Below, one piece after another: positions 57,162-64,000 of a DNA stretch of 64,000 bases. Below the pieces are notes generated by a model, which did no database searches, was not told the DNA's origin, and was given only the letters and a program-made list of their open reading frames with translations. Made by a program: the position numbers and the translations under genes. The stretch's first letter is position 1; each line of letters opens with the position of its first letter. The stretch comes from Tepidicaulis marinus (lineage in GTDB: Bacteria; Pseudomonadota; Alphaproteobacteria; Parvibaculales; Parvibaculaceae), in contig NZ_BBIO01000006.1 of assembly GCF_000739695.1 (NCBI RefSeq), positions 124,001-188,000 of the forward strand, written 5' to 3'.

Positions 57162-58043
57162 ATGCCCGCTGCTGTGCCCGATCCCGCCGCGATAGAAGAA
57201 GCGGCACCTGCCAAGATCAACCTGACACTGGAAATCCTCGGCCGCCGCGCGGACGGCTATCACGAGCTCGCAAGCCTTGTGGTCTTTGCAGAGGCGGGCG
57301 ACCGGCTGTGGGCCGCGCCTGGCGAAGGCTTGAGGCTTGACGTGGAAGGCCCCTTCGCCCGCAGCTTATCCAGCGAAGACAATCTCGTTCTGAAAGCAGC
57401 AAAGCTGCTCCAGGAAAAAGCGGGGGTGAACACCGGCGCCGCGCTGAAGCTGGAAAAGAATCTGCCCGTCGCTTCCGGCATCGGTGGCGGCTCGGCGGAT
57501 GCGGCTGCCGCGCTGCGGGCGCTGAATAGGCTTTGGGCGCTTGGGCTGTCGGGAGACGAGCTGGCGGGGATCGGCACGGAGCTTGGCGCGGATGTGCCGG
57601 TCTGCATCGAAAGCCGCAGCGCTTTCATGACCGGTATCGGCGAGCGCCTTTCCCCGGTCACCCTGCCGGAAGGGCTGAATCTTCTTCTCGTCAATTGCCG
57701 CGCGCCGCTTGCAACGGGCGATGTGTTCAAAGCGCTTGGCGCGGGCGCTTATGACGGGCGCAGGCAAGAAGCGCCGGAGCCTTTCGACACGTTTCGTGAA
57801 TTTGCCGATTGGCTGGCCGAGCATGACAATGATCTGCAGGTGCCTGCGGTTTCCTTGCTGCCGGAACTGGAAGATGTGCTGGGCGCGATCCGCGTGCAGC
57901 CCGGCTGTCACCTTGCCCGCATGTCGGGATCGGGTGCGACATGTTTCGGCCTTTTCGATGATACGGGCCGGCTTGAAAAAGCGGTAGCGCGTCTTGCCGA
58001 TGCCCGGCCCAACTGGTGGTGCCGTGCGGCGTCCGTCCTTTAA
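57162..58043 (+). CDS. ispE: 4-diphosphocytidyl-2-C-methyl-D-erythritol kinase
   Basis: GHMP-family kinase of the MEP pathway, 293 residues. PAKINLTLEILGRRADGYHEL (as AKINLTLEILGRRADGYHEL) contains the catalytic Lys and signature; LPVASGIGGGSADAAAALRAL is the ATP loop (as VASGIGGGSADAAAAL), and ARMSGSGATCFGLF closes the fold. It follows the TPR lipoprotein gene after 4 nt and converges with the polyprenyl synthase gene. Confidence 0.95.
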   Translation: MPAAVPDPAAIEEAAPAKINLTLEILGRRADGYHELASLVVFAEAGDRLWAAPGEGLRLDVEGPFARSLSSEDNLVLKAAKLLQEKAGVNTGAALKLEKNLPVASGIGGGSADAAAALRALNRLWALGLSGDELAGIGTELGADVPVCIESRSAFMTGIGERLSPVTLPEGLNLLLVNCRAPLATGDVFKALGAGAYDGRRQEAPEPFDTFREFADWLAEHDNDLQVPAVSLLPELEDVLGAIRVQPGCHLARMSGSGATCFGLFDDTGRLEKAVARLADARPNWWCRAASVL

Positions 58044-58060
58044 GCGGTAAAGCTGCGCGC

Positions 58061-59077
58061 TTAATGCGCTCTCTCGATGCAGAAATCGATAAGGTCGGAA
58101 AGTGCCTGCTTGATGTTCCCGTCCGGAAAAATGCCGAGCGCATCCTGTGCCATTTCGCCGTAATGGCGGGCCCGTTTGACCGTATCCTCGATCGCCCGGT
58201 GCTTGGCGAGAAGGTGAAGCGCATGGGGCAGGTCTTCTTCGCGCTGATCGCCTTCCTGCAGGCAGCGCTGCCAGAAAGCGCGTTCTTCTTCGTCCCCGCG
58301 CCGGTAAGCGAGCACGATGGGAAGGGTGATCTTGCCTTCGCGGAAATCGTCACCGACATTCTTGCCGAGCTTGTCTTTTTCGCCCGAATAATCGAGCGCA
58401 TCGTCGATGAGCTGAAAAGCGATGCCGAGATTGCGCCCGTAAGATTCAAGCGCTGCGGCTTCCGCCCCGTCCTTGCCGGAAATCACCGCGCCGATTTCGG
58501 CAGCGGCGGCAAAAAGCGCAGCGGTCTTGGCGGCAATGACTTTGAGATAGGCGTCTTCCGTCGTTGCCGTGTTCTTGGCGGCGGCAAGCTGCATCACCTC
58601 GCCTTCGGCGATAACGGCGGCGGCGTTGGAGAGAATGTCCAGCGCCCTGAGCGAGCCCGTTTCCACCATCAGTTTGAAGGCGCGCCCGAGCAAGAAGTCG
58701 CCCACCAGCACCGAGGCCTGGTTGCCCCAAAGAAGACGGGCCGTCTTGCGCCCGCGCCGCAGATCGCTTTCATCCACCACATCGTCATGCAGCAGCGTGG
58801 CTGTATGCATGAACTCGACCGTGGCGGCGAGCTTAATGTGATCGGCGCCCTGATAGGCGCAAAGCTGGGCGGAGGCGAGAGTGAGCATGGGCCGCAGCCG
58901 CTTGCCGCCGGAATTGATCAGATGGCTGGCAAGCTCGGGGATCATCGGCACGTCGGACGCCATACGCGCGCGGATGAAATCGTTGACGTTTTCCATGTCT
59001 TCGGCCACCAGGGCCTGTAAAGTGGCGACAGCGTTTTGCTTGCCGCGCTCGCCCTCAAGTGGAACGACTATACCCAA
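58061..59077 (-). CDS. ispB: Polyprenyl (octa-/decaprenyl) diphosphate synthase
   Basis: Trans-prenyltransferase of 338 residues making the ubiquinone side chain. First Asp-rich motif LLHDDVVDESDLRRG (about residue 96), second QLIDDALDYSG (about 222). Start is TTG at 59077 with GGGGA 5-6 nt upstream. Product length cannot be read from sequence. Divergent from the DUF2007 gene and convergent with ispE. Works with UbiA at 5520-6503. Confidence 0.92.
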   Translation of the reverse strand: MGIVVPLEGERGKQNAVATLQALVAEDMENVNDFIRARMASDVPMIPELASHLINSGGKRLRPMLTLASAQLCAYQGADHIKLAATVEFMHTATLLHDDVVDESDLRRGRKTARLLWGNQASVLVGDFLLGRAFKLMVETGSLRALDILSNAAAVIAEGEVMQLAAAKNTATTEDAYLKVIAAKTAALFAAAAEIGAVISGKDGAEAAALESYGRNLGIAFQLIDDALDYSGEKDKLGKNVGDDFREGKITLPIVLAYRRGDEEERAFWQRCLQEGDQREEDLPHALHLLAKHRAIEDTVKRARHYGEMAQDALGIFPDGNIKQALSDLIDFCIERAH

Positions 59078-59238
59078 GGTAATCCCCAGCTCTTATTTCC
59101 CGTTTCCAGGCGTGAAATGCCAATAAACACAGAATAGGGTGCGGGAGACGGTGCGGCAAGTGCGGCGGATGCGCGCTCAACAAGCTGTGAGGCATGGAAA
59201 ACGGGGCCGCGCGTGGCAGTGAAGGACGGAAAGGCAGA

Positions 59239-59457
59239 ATGAAAGAGATATTACGCACCACCGATCCCGTTCTCCTGTCGGCGCTGGATGACGCGCTGCG
59301 CCAGGCGGGCATCGAGCCTTTGCAGTTCGATACGCATATGAGCATCGTGGAAGGCTCGCTCGGCGTCCTGCCGCGGCGCATGATGGTGGCCGATGAGGAT
59401 GCAGCCCAGGCTCTGCGCGTGCTCGAAGCGTTGCGCCGGGAGGCGGAGGAGAGCTGA
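59239..59457 (+). CDS. DUF2007 protein
   Basis: A 72-residue protein: KEILRTTDPVLLSALDDALRQAGIEPL then LPRRMMVADEDAAQALRVLEA. This matches DUF2007 (putative signal-transducing, PII-like ferredoxin fold). GGAAAGG lies 3-4 nt before the ATG at 59239. Its TGA overlaps the methyltransferase ATG (TGATG). Function unknown. Confidence 0.85.
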   Translation: MKEILRTTDPVLLSALDDALRQAGIEPLQFDTHMSIVEGSLGVLPRRMMVADEDAAQALRVLEALRREAEES

Positions 59458-60248
59458 TGGGCGAGGAGGCGCACGCAAAGCCTGCCGATGGCGATCTCAC
59501 CGATGACGGCTTTCTGGGCGAGCGGCTGAAAATATTGCAGCCTGCAAAGGGTCATCGCTCCGGCCTCGATGCGGTGATGCTGGCCGCTTCCATTCCCGCG
59601 ATCCATGGGGAGCGGGCGCTCGATGTGGGCTGCGGGGCGGGTGTTGCCGCGCTTTGCCTTGCCCGCCGCGTGCAGGGGCTCGAAGTGCGCGGTATCGACA
59701 TTCAAGCGGGTCTGGTCGCCCTTGCCGGTGAAAACGCGGCGCGTAACGGGCTGGAAGCGCGGGCCCGGTTCATCGAGGCGGATGTGGCCGCGCCCCGCGG
59801 CGCGCTTTCCGAAAAAGACTGCCCGCCCCATTCTTTCGATCATGTCATGGCCAACCCGCCTTTCTATGCGCCGGGCACCACCTGGACGCCTCCCGATGCC
59901 GCCAAATCCACGGCCCATATTGCGCAAGGCGCGAACCTCACCGTCTGGGTGGATTTTTGCTGCGCCATGGCGCGGCCCAAGGGCACGGTGAGTTTCATCC
60001 ACCGGGCCGATGCGCTCGGCGAACTTTTGGGCGCCATCGGCACGAAGCTGGGCGGGCTCGTTGTCTATCCGCTTTGGCCGGCGCCGGGAAAAGCGGCGCG
60101 GCGGCTTCTCGTGCAAGGGATCAAAGGCTCGCGCAGCCCCCTTGCCATGTTGCCCGGCCTCGTGCTGCATGGAGAGGAGGGCGGTTTTGAGCCGGAGGCC
60201 GAAGCCGTGCTCCGCCATGGCGAGGCGCTGGATTTTTCCATCTTCTGA
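59457..60248 (+). CDS. TrmN6-like tRNA adenine methyltransferase
   Basis: Class I methyltransferase of 263 residues, COG4123-like. SAM motif ALDVGCGAGVAALCLARR (about residue 53) and catalytic NPPFYAP (about 133) are typical of the tRNA1(Val) A37 N6-methyltransferase group. Coupled to the DUF2007 gene by TGATG. Some family members modify other targets, so the tRNA call is inference. Confidence 0.87.
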   Translation: MGEEAHAKPADGDLTDDGFLGERLKILQPAKGHRSGLDAVMLAASIPAIHGERALDVGCGAGVAALCLARRVQGLEVRGIDIQAGLVALAGENAARNGLEARARFIEADVAAPRGALSEKDCPPHSFDHVMANPPFYAPGTTWTPPDAAKSTAHIAQGANLTVWVDFCCAMARPKGTVSFIHRADALGELLGAIGTKLGGLVVYPLWPAPGKAARRLLVQGIKGSRSPLAMLPGLVLHGEEGGFEPEAEAVLRHGEALDFSIF

Positions 60249-60315
60249 GCGGGGGCTTGAGCCGCCGCCCCCGAATCTTACTTATTGAAGAACGCAGAAA
60301 AGATAGAGAGCGCAA

Positions 60316-61251
60316 TTGACCGAGAATACCGAGAAAACCGGCGAAGCCAATAACGAAGCCCCCAAGAAGAAGAAAAAGAGCCGCCGCAGAAAGCTGCTCT
60401 TCTGGAAAAAAGCTCCGCCGCTTGTCCCCGTTCTGCGCCTCACCGGCCCCATTGGCGCGGTCAGCCCGCTGCGCCAGGGGATGAGCCTTGCAAGCGTCGC
60501 CGATACGCTGGAGGCAGCGTTCACGGTGAAAGGCGCGCGCGCCGTTGCCATTCTCCTCAATTCGCCCGGCGGCTCGCCCGTGCAATCGGCGCTCATCTAC
60601 AAGCGTATCCGCGCGCTCGCCAAGGAGAACCACGTCAAGGTCTATGTCTTTGCCGAAGATGTGGCCGCTTCCGGCGGCTATATGATCGCCTGCGCGGGAG
60701 ATGAGATTTACGCCGATGAAAGCTCGGTCATCGGCTCGATCGGGGTGATCTCCGCGGGCTTCGGTTTCACCGGCCTCATCGAAAAGCTCGGCATCGAGCG
60801 GCGCGTGCATACAGCCGGCGAATCGAAAGCCATGCTCGACCCCTTCCAGCCGGAACGCGCCGAGGAAGTTGCCCGCCTCGAGGCATTGCAGCGCGAGGTG
60901 CATGAGCATTTCAAGGCGCTGGTCAAGGAAAGCCGGGGCAAGCGCCTAGCCGAGGAACCGGAGCTTTTCACCGGCGCCTTCTGGGCGGGGGAAAAGGCCA
61001 AGGAACTCGGCCTCATTGACGGACTCGGGGACTTGCGCTCGGTGATGCGCCATAAATTCGGCAAAAACGTGCAGTTAAAGAAGGTCGGCGGGACCCGGCC
61101 CTGGTGGCGCCGCGCTCAGGGCATCGGGATTGCCAGGAGCGGGGGAGAAGCGGATTTGCCGCAGATTTCCGCGCAAATTTCCGCGAGCTGGGCCGAGGAT
61201 TTGATGGCCGCGTTGGAGGCCCGTTCCCTTTGGTCCCGTTTTGGCCTTTAA
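60316..61251 (+). CDS. S49 family peptidase (SppA/SohB-like)
   Basis: Ser-Lys peptidase of 311 residues. The Ser is in VAASGGYMIACAGDEIYA (about residue 120), the Lys in TAGESKAMLDPF (about 172). The N-terminus is unusually basic (PKKKKKSRRRKLLFWKK) with no signal peptide or clear membrane helix, so it may be a cytoplasmic or membrane-surface enzyme. Start is TTG at 60316 with GAGAG upstream. It probably degrades signal-peptide remnants or membrane-protein fragments. Confidence 0.9.
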   Translation: MTENTEKTGEANNEAPKKKKKSRRRKLLFWKKAPPLVPVLRLTGPIGAVSPLRQGMSLASVADTLEAAFTVKGARAVAILLNSPGGSPVQSALIYKRIRALAKENHVKVYVFAEDVAASGGYMIACAGDEIYADESSVIGSIGVISAGFGFTGLIEKLGIERRVHTAGESKAMLDPFQPERAEEVARLEALQREVHEHFKALVKESRGKRLAEEPELFTGAFWAGEKAKELGLIDGLGDLRSVMRHKFGKNVQLKKVGGTRPWWRRAQGIGIARSGGEADLPQISAQISASWAEDLMAALEARSLWSRFGL

Positions 61252-61294
61252 TGGGGCGGTCCTTTTAAAGGGATGAAGAGACCCGGAGCGTCCA

Positions 61295-61504
61295 ATGAGC
61301 GATTTCGTGATGACCGGCATTGCCATGGCAGCGGCGGTCGCGGCCTATAAAATCTGGGACGGCATCAAAGCCGCGCGCAAAGCCCGCCTCAAGGCGCAGG
61401 CCGAGATGCGCCGCCAAAAAAGCAGCGCCGAGCCGCGCGATCTCGGCCGGCTAACCCGCGCCGAAGACGGTACCTATGTGCCTGAAAAGCGGCCCTCGAG
61501 CTAA
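61295..61504 (+). CDS. Small hypothetical membrane-associated protein
   Basis: A 69-residue protein: a short hydrophobic N-terminus (FVMTGIAMAAAVAAYKIW), a basic amphipathic middle (KAARKARLKAQAEMRRQK) and a polar tail ending TYVPEKRPSS. GGAG precedes the ATG. I do not recognise the family. It lies between the S49 peptidase and glyQ in the same direction. Confidence 0.7.
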   Translation: MSDFVMTGIAMAAAVAAYKIWDGIKAARKARLKAQAEMRRQKSSAEPRDLGRLTRAEDGTYVPEKRPSS

Positions 61505-61637
61505 GCGCCGCCACCCCCTCTCACTGCCTTGACCGCCCGCAGCCCCGCCGCTAACGTGCGCGGGCCTGAGGCGCGGGATTCTGCGCTTTTTTGGCTTTTG
61601 GGCGGTTCCGCCCCAGCACGAACGTCAAGAGAGCTTC

Positions 61638-62567
61638 ATGTCAGGTCAAGCCGGCCGCCCGCCCGCGAAGGATGTGTCCTTCCAAAACCTCATTCTCACC
61701 CTGCAGCGCTATTGGGCCGATTACGGCTGCGTGGTGCTGCAGCCTTATGACGTGGAAATGGGGGCGGGCACGTTCCACCCGGCAACCACGCTGCGCGCGC
61801 TCGGGCCGAAGCACTGGAAGGCGGCCTATGTGCAGCCCTCCCGCCGCCCGACCGACGGGCGCTACGGGGAAAACCCGAACCGCTTTCAGCACTATTATCA
61901 GTTTCAGGTGATCTTGAAGCCGTCGCCCGAAAACATTCAGGAGCTTTACCTGAACTCGCTTTACGAGCTCGGCATCGACCCCAAGAACCACGACATCCGC
62001 TTCGTGGAGGATGACTGGGAAAGCCCGACTCTCGGCGCCTGGGGGCTTGGCTGGGAAGTGTGGTGCGACGGGATGGAGGTTTCTCAGTTCACGTATTTCC
62101 AGCAGGTCGGCGGTTTCGACTGCAACCCGGTGGCGGGCGAGCTTACCTATGGGCTTGAGCGCCTCGCCATGTATATCCAGGGCGTCGATAATGGCTATGA
62201 GCTGAATTTCAACGGCAAGGACGGGGACGAGCGCGTGACCTATGGCGACGTCTTCAAACAGGCCGAGTTCGAATATTCCCATCACAATTTCAATGCGGCG
62301 AACACAGACATGCTCTTCCGCCATTTCAATGACGCGGAAGGCGAATGCATGGCGCTCCTGGAAAACGATCCGCCTTTGCCGCTGCCCGCTTACGACCAAT
62401 GCATCAAGGCAAGCCATGCTTTCAACCTGCTCGATGCGCGCGGCGTCATCTCCGTGACCGAGCGCCAGGCCTATATCGGCCGGGTGCGCACGCTCGCAAA
62501 AGCCTGCTGCACGGCCTATCTCGCGACGCCCCAAGGCGGCGGCATCAAAGTGGAAGAGGAGGCCTGA
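61638..62567 (+). CDS. glyQ: Glycine-tRNA ligase alpha subunit
   Basis: Alpha chain of the heterotetrameric glycyl-tRNA synthetase, 309 residues. [36 protein letters not shown] (as [19 protein letters not shown]) and [21 protein letters not shown] (as [18 protein letters not shown]) are class II active-site segments; [15 protein letters not shown] and [12 protein letters not shown] follow. AAGAGAG precedes the ATG. glyS follows 3 nt after the stop. Confidence 0.97.
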   Translation: MSGQAGRPPAKDVSFQNLILTLQRYWADYGCVVLQPYDVEMGAGTFHPATTLRALGPKHWKAAYVQPSRRPTDGRYGENPNRFQHYYQFQVILKPSPENIQELYLNSLYELGIDPKNHDIRFVEDDWESPTLGAWGLGWEVWCDGMEVSQFTYFQQVGGFDCNPVAGELTYGLERLAMYIQGVDNGYELNFNGKDGDERVTYGDVFKQAEFEYSHHNFNAANTDMLFRHFNDAEGECMALLENDPPLPLPAYDQCIKASHAFNLLDARGVISVTERQAYIGRVRTLAKACCTAYLATPQGGGIKVEEEA

Positions 62568-62570
62568 ACC

Positions 62571-64000
62571 ATGCCCGATCTTCTGCTGGAACTTTTCTCC
62601 GAGGAAATCCCCGCCCGCATGCAGGAAAAGGCATCGGGCGATCTGAAAAAACTCGTGACCGATGCGCTTGCCGAAAACGATGTCTTCGGCGAAGCCGCCG
62701 TTGCTTTTGCGACGCCGCGCCGGCTGACGCTTTCCATCACCGGCCTTCCTGCCGAGCAGCCGGACCGGCGCGAGGAGCGCAAGGGCCCGCGTGTCGGCGC
62801 GCCGGAAAAGGCGCTGGAAGGGTTTTTGAATTCCGTCGGCCTCAGCCTTGATGAGTGCGAAACGCGCTCCGATAAAAAGGGCGAGTATTACGTTGCCGTG
62901 ATCGAGAAGAGGGGCCAGCCGCTGCCCGGTCTCATCGGCGACATCGTGCCGCAGATCATCCGCACCTTCCCCTGGCCGAAGAGCATGCGCTGGGGCGAGG
63001 GGAGCCTGCGCTGGGTGCGCCCGCTGCACTCGATCCTCTGCACCTTCGACGGCGAAGTGGTGCCGTTCGAGGTGGATGGCATCAAGGCGGGCGATACGAC
63101 CTATGGCCACCGTTTCATGGGCCCCGCGCCCATCAAGGTGAAGCGCTTTGAGGATTACGAGAAAAAGCTACATGACGCCAAAGTCATGCTCGATCCCGCG
63201 CTGCGCGCCCGCACGATCTGGGAAGACGCAAAAAATCTCGCTCATGCCCAGAACCTCGAGCTTGTGGAAGACGAGGCGCTGCTGCGCGAGGTGGCAGGGC
63301 TCGTCGAATGGCCGGTCGTGCTGATGGGCAAGATCGACGAGCGCTTCATGGATGTGCCGGGCGAGGTGCTTTCCCTTTCCATGCGCGAGAACCAGAAATA
63401 TTTCACGCTGAAAAGCGCGGACGGCAAAATGGCGCCGCGCTTCATCCTCGCCTCCAACCTCATCGCCGAAGATGGCGGCGCTGCCATCGTCAACGGCAAT
63501 GAGCGCGTGCTGCGCGCCCGCTTCGCCGATGCCGAATTCCTCTGGCAGGAAGACAAGAAGAAGAGCCTCGAAAAAGATTTCCTGCCGAAGCTGAAAGACG
63601 TGGTCTTCCACGCCAAGCTCGGCACGGTGGGCGAAAAGGCGGTGCGGGTCTCGAAACTCGCAGGTGAGCTTTCCGCTTTCATCCCAGGCTGCGACAAGGC
63701 CAAGGCCGAAAAGGCGGGCCTGCTCGCGAAAGCCGATCTCGTGTCCGGCATGGTTTATGAGTTCCCGGAGCTGCAGGGTCAGATGGGCCGCTATTACGCG
63801 CTTGCCCAGGGCCTCGACGCCGGCATCGCCGATGCCATTGCCGAACATTACCGCCCCGCAGGCCCGGCGGATGATTTGCCCGAAGGCCCGGTCGCTCAGG
63901 CTGTCGCGCTGGCCGATAAGCTCGATACGCTTGTCGGGTTTTGGGGAATTGACGAAAAGCCGACCGGCTCCAAAGACCCATATGCGTTGCGTAGAGCGGC
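62571..64000 (+). CDS. glyS: Glycine-tRNA ligase beta subunit, N-terminal part
   Basis: The ATG at 62571 opens [18 protein letters not shown], the invariant GlyS start. The frame runs 476 codons to the edge of the window without a stop: [28 protein letters not shown], and [19 protein letters not shown] are beta-chain signatures. It binds tRNA-Gly and works with GlyQ. About two thirds of the normal chain (about 690 residues) is present. Confidence 0.95.
   Translation, partial: MPDLLLELFSEEIPARMQEKASGDLKKLVTDALAENDVFGEAAVAFATPRRLTLSITGLPAEQPDRREERKGPRVGAPEKALEGFLNSVGLSLDECETRSDKKGEYYVAVIEKRGQPLPGLIGDIVPQIIRTFPWPKSMRWGEGSLRWVRPLHSILCTFDGEVVPFEVDGIKAGDTTYGHRFMGPAPIKVKRFEDYEKKLHDAKVMLDPALRARTIWEDAKNLAHAQNLELVEDEALLREVAGLVEWPVVLMGKIDERFMDVPGEVLSLSMRENQKYFTLKSADGKMAPRFILASNLIAEDGGAAIVNGNERVLRARFADAEFLWQEDKKKSLEKDFLPKLKDVVFHAKLGTVGEKAVRVSKLAGELSAFIPGCDKAKAEKAGLLAKADLVSGMVYEFPELQGQMGRYYALAQGLDAGIADAIAEHYRPAGPADDLPEGPVAQAVALADKLDTLVGFWGIDEKPTGSKDPYALRRA

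Overview
The window is a 64 kb stretch of core chromosome from a GC-rich, aerobic alphaproteobacterium. The evidence is a CcrM-type adenine methyltransferase, a plant/alphaproteobacterial-type glutamate-cysteine ligase, a separate F0 ATP synthase operon containing both b and b' subunits, a split glycine decarboxylase (GcvPA/GcvPB) behind a tandem glycine riboswitch, an aa3-type cox operon with ctaB/ctaG/coxC/DUF983/SURF1, and a LexA box of the GTTC-N7-GTTC form used in this class. Lineage cannot be placed more precisely by eye, although the layout fits Hyphomicrobiales/Parvibaculales-like bacteria. Coding density is high and many genes are joined by ATGA or TAATG overlaps. I saw no tRNA or rRNA genes, no CRISPR array, no insertion sequence and no prophage.

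Layout. 1-2.7 kb: a partial DUF2332 gene and two divergent citrate synthase paralogues, one carrying an N-terminal MerR-like DNA-binding domain. 2.7-5.1 kb: a TetR / fatty-acid desaturase / ETF-beta lysine methyltransferase operon. 5.2-10.8 kb: a small unknown gene, ubiA, rsmE, gshA, tldD and a hypothetical gene. 11.3-17.7 kb: the cytochrome c oxidase operon. 17.8-24 kb: thrC, an M16 peptidase, a GNAT acetyltransferase and a GGDEF-EAL receptor. 24-29.5 kb: yqgE, a DsbD-N protein, a peroxiredoxin, ispH-thrB-rnhA and a lipoprotein. 29.6-35 kb: promoter, glycine riboswitch, gcvT-gcvH-gcvPA-gcvPB and a nucleotidyltransferase-fold gene. 35.1-37.9 kb: atpI-B-E-G-F on the minus strand. 38-44 kb: smc, a DsbA-like protein, a DUF721 protein and mutY. 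44.2-46.1 kb: ccrM and rnhB. 46.2-49.6 kb: a radical SAM protein facing two arsenosugar-type glycosyltransferases and a methyltransferase. 49.6-53.2 kb: moaB, a lytic transglycosylase and a uracil-DNA glycosylase. 53.5-64 kb: ETF-QO, a TPR lipoprotein, ispE, a polyprenyl diphosphate synthase, a DUF2007 protein, a TrmN6-like methyltransferase, an S49 peptidase, a small protein, glyQ and partial glyS.

Functional links. Respiration dominates: the cox operon and its assembly factors, F0, UbiA plus the polyprenyl synthase for ubiquinone, and ETF-QO feeding the quinone pool. The ETF-beta methyltransferase in the desaturase operon would act on the electron carrier that ETF-QO oxidises. IspE and IspH supply isoprenoid precursors.

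The most interesting material is regulatory. (1) A perfect palindrome fills the promoter spacer between the two citrate synthase genes, one of which has its own DNA-binding domain. (2) A LexA box overlaps the -35 of an apparently leaderless radical SAM gene. (3) Five GANTC sites lie within 61 bp upstream of ccrM. (4) A 9-bp palindrome sits on the -10 of the tetR-desaturase promoter. (5) A strong minus-strand terminator upstream of cox has no gene feeding it. I did not find an obviously new multi-gene system.
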